Of a stretch of 64,000 bases of DNA, positions 11,673 through 24,100 are shown in pieces. Positions within the stretch are counted from its first letter, which is position 1, and the number at the start of each line of letters is the position of its first letter. Both the position numbers and the translations under genes were made by a program. The notes under the pieces were generated by a model. The model did no database searches, was not told the origin of the DNA, and saw only the letters and a program-made list of their open reading frames with translations. Source of the stretch: Blastomussa wellsi (Eukaryota; Cnidaria; Anthozoa; Scleractinia; Plerogyridae); contig OX393568.1 of assembly GCA_947652115.1 (NCBI GenBank), positions 3,598,460 to 3,662,459 of the forward strand, given 5' to 3'.

Positions 11673-12154
11673 ACAACTGAAACTATAGTAGGAATCAAAG
11701 AACTAAATTTTAATGAGAAATAAAATTTTAACTGGTTGCAACTGCACGGGTAGCTAGACTACCTGCCACATTTTTTGGATTGCTACTGAACGTCCATTTG
11801 CTCTACGTTGTTGGAAAATTATTAGCACTAAGTGGAACTAAACTGGCTGAATTGATTATTCACCCCGGAAATAGTCAAATATCGAATTTAAAACCCGGAA
11901 AGATTCCGACTTCTGGCGGCAAATATTACACTTGCCATATATGAAAGTCAGTCCGTGTTTTCATACATGACGTGACAAGAGAAAAGCGTGGCCGCTAAGC
12001 CCAAGCAACCGAGCGTTCATGACTACCTCGACAGCAAAATATTGCGGCAAGAAAATATTCAAATTTTATGGCAGAAATTCGAAAATCTGACGATGAGAAG
12101 TCTTTTAAACAAATAGGAAACGTTGGCTGAAGTTGCTTAAAACTACCTGACAGG
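11673..12154. other. Region upstream of KIF3A, presumed promoter
   Basis: A non-coding stretch between the tRNA and the KIF3A start. A CRE-like TGACGTGA lies near 11968. No proper RFX X-box, which many ciliary genes carry, was found; there is only a lone AGCAACC half-site near 12005. Confidence 0.35.
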
Positions 12155-15100
12155 ATGCCGGTAAGATTTCTGATACATCCATGCCGAAATACGTGCCCAC
12201 CTTCGGCAAATTTTAAGCTTTTAATACGTAATATATTAAAACTTACAGCTTAAAAAATATATTTCACAATTTTCAGGTGGACACAGAGTCCGACAATGTT
12301 CGAGTCGTCGTTCGATGTCGTCCCATGAATGAGAAAGAAATAGCTAGTCAATGTAATCTGGCGGTTAATGTTGAAGAAAGCCGTGGAATTATCACCGTGA
12401 AAAACTCGAGCGCTCGCACCGGAGAACCGCCGAAGCAGTTTACTTATGATAGAGTGTTTGGTGTAGATGCGAAACAAGTAGATGTCTACAACGATGCAGC
12501 CAGGCCGATTGTCGATTGTGTATTAGAGGGTTATAATGGTAAGAAATGATAAGCAAAAGGAATGCTAGAAGTTAATTTATTATATGACCAGCTCCGTGAG
12601 CGGGCAAGATGAACCAAATCCCGCTCTGTGATTGGCTACCTGAGCGGACATGCTGGAGCTATCTTTCTTGCTCGGGATTACGCACTTGTCCCGCAAGTGC
12701 AAAGATCATTTTTTGGTGAATGTGTTAGCATTAGCAGTTGCCCCAAAATTGCAACTGTTGTTGCCTGAATACTGAGTGTTTACCCAAAAAAATTTGGAAA
12801 AAATTTCCGAACTAAATAGTTCCTCGTCATTGATGCAGCAACTGTTGTGTGCATCTCTGATAAAACAGTCTATCTGTTTTGGTAGTACTGGTATGTTCTC
12901 ATGGTTACCGACAATCTGTATCCATTTTTGAATGACACCTATATTTTTTTGTCAGGGACAATTTTCGCATATGGACAAACAGGCACAGGTAAAACATTCA
13001 CAATGGAAGGAGTGCGGACAGTGCCTGAACTGCGCGGAATCATCCCAAACTCGTTTGCTCATATATTTGGCCACATTGCTAAGAAGGATGGTGATATAAG
13101 GTACATGCTTTTATTATGTGGTTCAAGAAAATATTTCCAACATTGTTTTTGTTATTTGAACCTTCCCTGACTCCTCTGGAAATTCTAATTCAGCTTCACA
13201 CTTTTCTTTAAAAACTTTGGCTTCTGAAGCCCTTCCCCCTCAGAATTTTCCAATGGCCCTCTTTTTCAGGTGTGTAGGGAATTCCACATTCATAATATTA
13301 TTATGAATTTTCTGGGTACATGTTCATATATATAACACGTTTTCCATTTTTCCTATTCCTTGCTTTAGGTTTCTTGTTCGAGTGTCGTATTTGGAAATCT
13401 ATAATGAAAATGTGCGTGATCTGCTGGGGAAGGACCAGAATGCAAAACTAGAGGTACTTTATCTTAGTTTCCTTTTGAAAGCTGGATAAACACAGCTATA
13501 ATTTAATCTATTCATTCTGATACCAGTTGTTTCAACTGTCATGTACTGTAGGTTTCTTTTCCTTGCTGCCTTTAGGTGAAGGAGAGGCCAGATGTTGGTG
13601 TTTATGTCAAGGATTTGTCGTCATATGTCATGAACAATGCTGATGATTTAGACAAAACAATGACACTGGGAAACAAAAATCGTGAGTTTGTTTCTAACTG
13701 CAATGTGAAATGCTTCAATCTATTCAAGATGCACAAACGCGTACGGGCAGGGGGGCAGGGGGCTGCAGCTCCCCCCCCCCCAAATTTTGAGCGAATCAGA
13801 TTTTTTTGGGTAGAATGAGAAAATTTGGGCAAGGGAACTTGGGAGAATTTTTTGGCCATGGCAAAAAATTGCCCGTACGCGTATGAAGATGAAACAAAAC
13901 AAATGGCTTGGGGGGTGTCTTAGTGATACCCAGTTTTGGCTGGATTGTTTTTAATCTTCTCTGAGAGTCTGTCTTCTCAGGAGACCTTTTTCAAAGGGTT
14001 TCAAAATGTTTTGATTTGAAGTAGGCATCAGCAGCAGGAAAAGGTAGACAGCTGTAATTTGCTAAATGTTATTGTTGTGAACTGACTGCTATGATCAGAA
14101 TAACCAGCAACATAGATTATAGTCTAAAAAAACGGCAAAACCCTGTGGTCACTGGCTTGTACTGGACTTGTGCTTCACAGTAACCTGTGAAGTTTCTGGC
14201 CCACATAATGTTTAAAACCACTGACAACAGTTTATGGGTTTTTTCTTGATTGTAGGTTCTGTTGGTGCTACCAACATGAATGAACGATCTTCTCGCTCTC
14301 ATGCAATCTTCAGCATCACTGTGGAATGCAGCGAGAAGGGGCCCGATGGCCAGCAGCATGTTCGCATGGGAAAGCTGCATCTTGTTGATTTAGCTGTAAG
14401 TTTAAAACATTAGGGAATTTGGAAAACCATAACGGAAATGGCAATGGGAACGTCGCTAAACAAAAGGTTTAAAGGAGCAGTGTTACAATATTTATAGTCA
14501 TTTTCTCATTTACTTTCAAATAGAAGGAAATCCAAAAGTAAGAGTTTTCTAATGCCGCAAAGCACCAACGGAGCAATAAAATCCCGAAATTATACAAGGA
14601 TTGCTTCGAATGACAAAAATCTAGACTGGTTACAAACGACAAACTTGAAAAAACTTGCCAGTTTTTTCAAGATGAGTTGTGTGTGACGTAGCTTCTTTAA
14701 TGAGTAGAAAAATGGCTTTGCACATGCATTATAGTTCTTGGTACATTTCTTTGCCGTCCTCTGCAAAACAACAACATGGAATGACCAAATTCTGCGTTTT
14801 CTGGACAATGTGAACCACGAAGGCTAACTTTTTAAATTTCTATTTCAAATTTATTGTTGTGTTCCAGATTCAGTTTTGAGATAGTTTTGACAATAAGAAA
14901 CAGACTAAATGACTTTAGAGTATCACAAGATTTGTAGGTAAAATAAAAATTAATTTTTTTTATTTGACGTTGTTCTCGCTGTTGCTGTAACAGTTGTGGT
15001 TTCATAAAATCCCTATTGCTCAGCAGGCAGTGGGGTGATTTTCCAACCACTTGTTATAAAACATTGTATCTAGATCAAATCAGGGTCAGATCTAAATCCA

Positions 15101-18100
15101 ATTTGGCCATCTTAAATTGCCACATTAGGGGCTACTCTTCAGAAAAATTACTTGGAATTCTCTTGCTATCAGACACCCCTTTCAGAAATCCGAGTTCCTT
15201 GGCTATAAAATGAACTCATGGTGGGTCCAAAACAATGCAAGTGTACTTGTTCCATTATTTTCCTCACTTCACAGGAATGGCAGGTTTTATTCCTTAAAAT
15301 ATGCTTGTAGGGATGTGAATGCGTTTTTTGTGATTGAAGGTCAAGCGAAGCTTTTTTGCTTTATTCAAACACAGGGATCAGAAAGACAAGCCAAGACAGG
15401 TGCGACGGGTCAAAGGTTAAAGGAAGCAACTCAAATCAACCTGTCCCTCTCCACCCTGGGGAATGTTATATCTGCACTAGTAGATGGAAAGAGCACTCAT
15501 ATTCCATACAGAAATTCTAAGCTAACAAGACTGCTTCAAGATTCTCTGGGAGGAAATTCCAAGACGGTCATGGTAAGTCAGCTAAACCACACAATTCAGG
15601 GGTTTCATTAAGGGTCAGACACCGGGCAAATTGACTGGCTGTGAACGAGACTTAGCCATCACTTTGCCTGGCTGTTTTCGTTTTCTCTACTTACTTTCTT
15701 TTATTAATAAGAAAAACTTAAAATGCCCAGCTGAAAAACCCTACTGACCTCCTGCCCAAAATCTTAATGAAACTCCTGACACATATTATGATCCTACAAA
15801 ATTTTCTTGAATACTTCCTTTACTAATAGAGGGTTGCTCAGACTGTAAATTACTAACGAGATAATACTTCCAAAATGTTAATGAAACTCCTGACACATAT
15901 TATAATCCTACAAAATTTCCTCGAATACTTCCTTTACTACTTGTGAATGGATAATAACATGAGTTGACTTGTCACAACATGCTCTTTTTTCTTTCAGATC
16001 GCTAATATTGGCCCTGCAGACTACAATTTTGATGAAACAATAAGTACCCTCAGGTGAATACTTGGAGAGGCTTGCATGTTATTGGATACAATCATGTTAT
16101 TTACAGAATTCTGTTAATATGTGATTGTTTCAATCAAAAATTGGTCCTGGATAAAATGGTGATGAAATTAATTATAAAATAAGAGCGATATAATGTTCAT
16201 CATGTCATAAGAGTGGAACCCATGGTATTTAACCCTTCACTCGGGCTGGCACTCTCTATCCACTGAGCTACAGAGGGACAAGGCCAAAATGGTGTCCGCA
16301 TTTGAATTACAATACTTACACATCCTAAGCCTCAAATTCACGTATAAAATCCTCTGTCTATATACATCCACACTAGGCTAAGGATGTATAAGTAAATTGT
16401 CATTCAAATTTGAGCTCCATTTATGCAAAGTGTCTATCAGTTTACTTAGTTCATGATTATGTGACCTAGATGTCTCCAATCAGGTTTACTAATTAAAATG
16501 GAATAGGGTTTCAAATTATTGATGCCAAAACAAGGAGTTGAGTTGAAGTTGAAGGGAATAGAACAAAAGAAAATTCCAGTTATTCCCCTGAACCTCAACT
16601 TGATTTTTTTCTCTGTGATCAGTGTAGCATAAGTCCATTTGAACCTGTTTATTGAAGTGCTGGCGTCCGCGTGAGCTTAATATGTATCTTGGAACTGGTT
16701 TGAACCTTTGGTTCTCTAATTTTATCTTCTTTGAACCATTTGAATCCCAGGTATGCAAACCGTGCTAAGAATATCAAGAACAAGGCAAAGATCAACGAAG
16801 ATCCAAAAGATGCGCTGCTGAGAGAATTTCAGAAAGAGATTGAAAAACTGAGGGCTCAGCTGGCAGAAGGTGAGTGGCGTATTGCGATCATGCACAGCAT
16901 ACATGACTTGCATACTCTAGGTGATTTAGCTTCAATTAAGGCTGCACCCTAAGAAGAATACTTACTGGCTTTGGCCCAGGGAGGGTACTCACATAATACA
17001 TGATGGCGGGGACAGGGTTTCCTATTGCAAACCCCCAAAAATACATGAGTCTGGCATTTTAGATTAATAAAAAAATTACTCTTCTAATGCATGATTTTGC
17101 ATTTTGCTGAAAATTTGAATGAATATTTTTCTGATCCACCGATTGCAACAAAAATTTCACTCAGAGATGTGGCCTAAACAATATGCATATTTTTTAAGAC
17201 CTAAAAAATACATGACAAATCTCTTGATCAAAAAAATACAGAGGGTGTAAATTTTCGACCCAAAAGTATACCCACTGGGGGCTTTGCTTTATCCGAGAAT
17301 GATATAAATTAGATTGAACATTTTTAATAGAAGTCATTCTTTGACCAAAGATCTAGATTTGATAGGAATAATATTTTTGGAAATAAAGAGATGAGTTTAT
17401 CTCCTCTAGTGACTTAATTGCTTGTGACATTTTAATTAATAATTTACTTACTTAACTGTTTATTTTGTTATCAGAGGGAGAGGGAAGTGGTGGTAGCGAG
17501 GAAAGTGAATCTGAAGAAGAGGTTGTAGAAGAAGGGGTGACTGTCAAAAGAAAGAAGAAACGCAGAAAGAAGAGTAAGTTTTAATTAAAACAAGTCTTTG
17601 GGTGGGGATTTTAAATGTTGAACCTGCAAACTAGGCTCAGCCCCGAAGAAGTGGGACCAGTTAGCCCCCTACAACCGATCTTGATCATTACTTACTGCAC
17701 ATTCTTCCCCCCCCCCCCCCCCCCCTTTTTGAGACTATTAATTGTCAGCATAGTGTATATATTAATTTTGATAGCACTTTCTTTCTCTCTGCACTGCGCT
17801 CAAATTCATTCAATATTTAAACAATTAAATTCATATAAGGGACCTACACTCTGTTTCTACTTTTATTTTTCTTTTGTAAGACAATTGACTGTAACAGTGT
17901 TAAAATGTACAGGGTACAGAGGAGTTGAATTTTCCAGCTTGTCCTTTGGTTAAGCTGTAGCCAGGATATACTTGCCCGGAGGTTATTTTTACTAGCTCGA
18001 AAAAATTCTCAGAAGTGTGATAAATTAATTAAGTAATTAATTCGTAAAAACATTCACTTGCCCTTCGGGCATAATTGACTGTAACAGTGTTAATATGTAC

Positions 18101-21100
18101 AGGGTACAGAGGAGTTGAATTTGCCCTTTGGGCAAGTGAAGGATAAAATCCCCTAGTCCGATGGCAAAATCCACTAGCCCCAGGCTATCGGACACTGACT
18201 CCATGTACGCTGGTACTGTAACCTCTGTAAGTAACTGCAACTTAATAAAAAATTCACAAAAATCTGTGTTTGAAGGGTGCATGTTTGGGTTTTCTGGAAA
18301 TGACCCAAGTACTAGCATTCCAGGTTACCAGCCGTATGGCTGACTGTTTAAACAATTACAGAACTCTGGCTTACGGCCACCCTGTTAATAAGGTCATCTT
18401 GATATTAAAGCTACATTATTTTGGCCCCAATGAAAGCTTATTCAGTCATTTTCTCTTTTAAATTTATAACCTCTTTTTATTATGCTACCAAACTGTTTAA
18501 TTTCAATTGATACCCTAACCTGCATATTCACACAGGCATGCACGCTCTGCCTCCAGAGAAAGTAGCTGAACTGAGAGCTAAGATTGAGGCAGAACGGGAG
18601 AAGCTCAGGGAAAAAACCGACATGGCAGAGGAAGAGAGAAACAAGGCTGCTGAAGAATTGGAAAAGAGAGAGAAAGATATCAAAGAATCAGAGTAAGGGC
18701 AGTTATTTTTCCTTTAGTGAAAAAAGGTAAATTTTGATAGAAACCTCTCTAAAATTGTCACCTTGTATTCAGACAGACAACTCTGAGCATTACACTTGTC
18801 ATACTCATGAATGTTAAGTGCCATGGTGTAATTTTGCGTCCTTTGTGTTGTATCATCATCATTATCATTACCACCACCACTACTGTCACCACCACCACTA
18901 CCACCGTTGTTGTCATTGTCACCTGGTCATGTATATCAGGCAGCATTTTGCTGCATTAATGACGCCACCCCATTTTATCACTTCTTTCCTTAAAGATTGG
19001 AACACAAAAAGCTTCAAGAGAAACTGGCTGCTGTAGAAAGCAAGATTATTGTTGGAGGAGTGAACCTGGTTTGTAAACTTCCATTAGTCTATAATCAGCC
19101 CTCACTTAGGTTATTGTAAGTGTCTCCTTTTGTGGTTGTTGGTGCTCTCTGGATAGTTACTCAGCTGTGATGCTCACATATTGTGACACATTTGATGATC
19201 ACGTGCATGCTTTGAGTGGGTTTGTAAACCTTAGGGTTGTGATTACTCATACGAGTTATCATAAAGGTAACATTCTAGCTTAAAGGTTAGGGCACTCATT
19301 AGGGTTAAATAGGGGTAAAGGTTAGGTAAAGGTTAGAGCCGTAAGGAAATGCTAAAATTGTGCAGTTGTGACATGAATTATTGAAGTTAGCTTCAAGAAT
19401 CAGTGGAAGAAAAATATTTTTTGTTGTTTTCTCTAAACCTTATATCCTTCCACCCCCACATCCTCGTTCACCCACCCCACCCTCCCTCATCTCCCAGTCT
19501 CTTGACTGCTCTCATAATATCAAGTTCAAGTTCACGTTTATCAAGTTTATCTTGGAAATAAAGTAAAATGTTTGTTTGTTCTTGTCTCAGCTTGAGAAGG
19601 CAAAAGAACAAGAACTCCTCTTGGAACAATCTGCTAAAGAACTCTCTGAAAGGAAGGAGAGAGAGAAGCAACTGCAGAAACTTATTGAGGAAAAAGAGGT
19701 GAGCTCCATAAACAAGCCCTGAAAAATATGTTTCAAATTCATGATTATAACAGTACACATAGAACAGAGCATGTTTGCAGAGCAGTTTGCTGTTTTAGAA
19801 GACTGATTTAAGAGGGCTAGGTTGAACTTGAAGTTAGGGTCCTTCAGCTCAGAGTATGAGTAGCTCATCAGGTACAAGTCCAAATTTAATCCAATTACAT
19901 TTCTAGAGCCCTCGCTCCTGTTGCTGGCCAGTCAAAAAGGAGACTATTGCTAAAAGATTGGTGTGAACTGTGATAATCAAAAGCATTTAATCACTTAGTT
20001 TGAAAAGTTTTTCTGACTCATGCTCAGTCTTGTACTTTACTCCAATTTGAAAGCCCCTACTATTAACAACAGGGGAAAAGCTTGGAGGTCTCTGCTGAAT
20101 CCTGAAATCAAGGCTTTAACTGTTTCTTTTTGCACTTGTCATCTGTGGTCAGGGAGCTAAAACAGGTATAGTGTGCACATGTAAACAGTGACACTTTAAA
20201 CAAAAGGACCATGTTATCATAAAGTGACTGGTTAATATGAAGCTTACAAAAATATCAGTATGAAGCACTACCAAAGCTGACATTTCGTGTTGTTTCTTTT
20301 CAGCAAGAGAGGATCGACATTGAAGAGAAGTATGCCAATCTTCAGGAAGAGGCTGCTGGCAAAACCAAGAAACTTAAGAAGGTCTGGACGATGCTTATGA
20401 GTGCCAAGTCTGAGGTAAATACTGGTATTAACCCTTTCGCTCCTATTTACGTCAAATGACGTGATACGGAAGTCACGCAAAATTACGATTTACGTCAAGC
20501 GACGTTCAAGCGAGTTCACTATATTTACAAACTTGCCACGCTTCACTGATTCTCGTTGACGTCACCAAACATGTGCAAATAAAAAGATCGCGTGTTGAAG
20601 ATCAATTCTCTCATACAGCATTTCATCGTAGCGTGCCATCTTCACCCAGTATTTTCGATCTGAAAGTCATATTTTCGCTCTGTAATCGCTAAAATGGCAA
20701 CGCCGTTCGATGACTCGGATGATGAAGAAGTTTTCACTGGTTTTAGCCGAGAAGAATGTTCGCTCTTAAGACGAACACGGGGCATTGAAGATTCTGATGA
20801 TGAAGTTTTATTGGAAGAAGAAATGTCCGACGAAAGAAGCGACAGCGAAGATCAAGAAAGTCACGAAATTGAGTGGAACGAAAGTCCTGACGACGTTGAA
20901 TTGCCAAGATTTGCACAGCGTGTTGGGCCAACAAGAGCGATGCCTCAAAACTCATCCGTTCTGGACTATTTCTTGCTGTTGTTTACAACGGAGCTGCTAC
21001 AATTGATAGCTGATAATACGAATGCCTATGCAACAGAAACTGATCTGGACCGCGAAGAAATGCGAGGAGATTTTGCTTACACTTTTGTGAATGAAATCAA

Positions 21101-24100
21101 GGCCCTTCTAGGAGTGGTTATTCTGATGGGGATCGTGAAGCTACCAAAACTTTCTGATTACTGGTCTACCGACGAGCGGTTTTATCAGCCGAGCGTTGCT
21201 AAGGTCTTTTCTCGTGATCGCTTTCTTCAGCTCATGAGATATTTACATATTTCCAATCCTGCAGCAACGCCAGAAAAAAATCATCCCGACTACAAACTTT
21301 ACCGTGTGAAGCCCGTAATTCAAGTTCTGGCGCAAACCTTCGAGAAGATGTACAATCCACATCGCGAGCAGGCAATTGATGAGGCAATGGTAAAATTCAA
21401 GGGCAGAATTGGATTTCTTCAATATATGCCGATGAAACCTTGCAAACGTGGCATCAAAATTTGGTGTAGATGTGATTCAACAAATGGCTATTTGTGCCAG
21501 TTTGAAACCTACATCGGCAAAGAATCAGAACCACAGGTTGCATTGTTGCCCGGTCAAGCCGAAGGATCAATCGCCGCCGTTGTTCGCCGACTGACGCGGT
21601 CTCTTGTTGACAAAAATTACTTTGTTTTCATGGATAATTTTTTTAGCGGCATTTTGCTTTTTCAAGAATTGCTCCGTGAAAAAATCTACTGCTGTGGAAC
21701 TCTGCGAAAAAACCGAAAGGGGTTTCCACAATCCCTAAAAGCAGTAAAACTGAAAGAGCAGGGAGAATCAAAGTTCGCACGAAGCGGCAACATGGTTTGT
21801 ATAATTTGGCGAGACAAAGCAGCAAATAAACCTGTGACTATTTTGAGTACCCAGTGTAATCCAGTTGGTGGAGATCAGGTGAAGAGGAGAAAGAAGCAGG
21901 GACGGCAGTGGGTCGATGTTATGATCAATCGTCCAGCCAGCATTGCGTGCTACAACAAATTCATGGGTGGTGTTGACATGCACGATCAGGCGCGGCGGTA
22001 TTACAACCTCACGCTAAAATCTGTGAAATGGTGGAAGTACTTGTTCTGGTTCTTTCTTGATGCTGCAATTGTTAACTCTTACATTCTTTACAATGAAAGC
22101 CCAAATACACCCAAACTTAGTCATCTGGATTTTCGCTTGAAACTCAGCAAGGAACTGATCGGAAATCACGTATCACGAAAGCGTGCGGGCCGACCCAGAG
22201 CAGAACCTGTTTTTGCCGATGTTCTTGATCATATTTACGATCGTATTGTTGAAAAAGATCAAAAAGCCTTGCCATGCGAAGCTTGTAAAGCTAAGAACCA
22301 GCGGCTGAAGCGAGCAAACAAGAAAGGAAGTCGACCATGCGAATCTCGTGACGGATGCCGAGGTTGTAAAGTGATCCTTTGCAAAGGCGACTGCTTCACA
22401 GAATGGCACACAAACCTTGGCGCTATTCATGGCAATGAGGACACTGAGACACTGGAATAAACATTCACTTTATTCTCTGAACACTTTTCTTTTCTTATTT
22501 ATGTAAATTGTGAGCTATGATAGCTTTTAAGAGTGATTTTTTCATTCAATGTTGTGAATGGTTGCTTACGTCATGGCGCGAAATTCAAACAAAAATTTGA
22601 ATCCTTGATATTTAATTATTGTTTTCTCCACAGCTAGGCAATTGTTTAAGAAGGGACTTGAACTGTTTTAAAGCTTATTATCTGACCTACAACTTTTCTT
22701 TTAGATGTGAATAGGTTTTTGCAAGGATTAAAGACTTATTTCAAAAAAATTAATTGTAGTTCATTTTTGTGTGACAAGAGCCCAATTAATTCAGTACTTG
22801 GGTGACATTCGAGCCCATTCAACTTAGAAGTGAAAGGGTTAAGAAAGTTCAATCCTCCGATAAGCAACCCTTGTCCCTCCCATGAGTTCTCTAAATAACA
22901 TCCAAAATAAGTCCCCTAGGTCGTAAATCAAATCATTACAGTAGTCCAGGAAAAAGTGTGGGCTTGCAAGAATCATATCCTTGCCAAGAGTACAAACTGA
23001 ACCTGCTATTGAATATCTTTTAGATGGCAGATCAACAACAGGAACATCTGCGTGAAACTGAAGGTCTGCTGGACAGCATTAGAGAACTGCGCAAGGAACT
23101 TCAGTTTGAAACAATGCTGATCGATACTTTTATACCTGCTGAATTTCAGGTGAAAGACCATTACGTTTTCACAAAATATTAATTTAAATTAGCATGAACT
23201 GAACTCATATTATCATGCAAACTTTAAGGTGGCTCACACAAGAGTTTTGACCTTTCTGTCTTTGGTATTCTATTTTTCAGCTAGCCCAATGGCTAGATAA
23301 TATTTACTGTAAGCCAGGTGAGCACTATTTTAAACAGAGTCAGTTCAAATGACAGCAAGATATGTTGTCATAGCAACTTGAAGAAAGATGTAAAAAATAC
23401 CCCATTTTGGATCATTTTTTTAAACAATTCTGTTGGTAGGGTGCAGAGCCACCTTAAATTTATGTATTGTTGGACATGTGCAGTTGCAATAGAGTGTCAA
23501 AGATGGGAATGTGTGAACCATTACAAGCCACCTTCAAGTTGATACAGTGTTTTAATGTTGCTGAATGTAATTTAGGCTAAGTTTAATTTTGAAATTGCAG
23601 GAACTGATTGAGCAGCATGTTTCTTGGAATGAAGAGATAGGAGAATGGCAGCTTGTAAGTATTTTGTACAATATAATTTGCAATCAATTTTTCTTTTTGC
23701 TGATAATATAAGATTCAGGGTTGCCATCTTGACACTTTCACTATAAAGCAATATAAAAATTGTCTGAACATTCTCTCTGACCACAGTTGGGGATTTTGTT
23801 AGCCATTGGCAAATTTTGGTCATGCAACAGAAAAATCATATAATTTTAAATTAATCATTAGATAAGTCCTTAATAGCTCAACCTCTTGACTTTAATTTTT
23901 GAAATATTTTTCTTTTAATCATAAAATAAGTAAATATTATTAACCTTGGCCTCTAGAAATTTGTGGCATATACTGGCAACAACATGAGGAAAGCATCACC
24001 GAGTCCAGACCCAAAAGACAAGAACAAAGAGGTACCTGGATGATATGTATCTGGCTTTTCCTGTGTTTGGGGAGCTGAAATTTTTGGAGAGCTTATTTTT

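Noticed and set aside
11980..12020. RFX X-box expected near the ciliary gene KIF3A
   Set aside because: Only a right half-site AGCAACC is present; no left half at proper spacing.
16205..16282. Functional tRNA gene
   Set aside because: A and B boxes are present but no proper anticodon arm or paired acceptor stem; kept only as tRNA-like repeat.
19270..19340. GTTAGGG/TTAGGT-like blocks resembling interstitial telomere repeats
   Set aside because: Only a few irregularly spaced partial matches, with no tandem array; chance in an AT-rich intron is enough.
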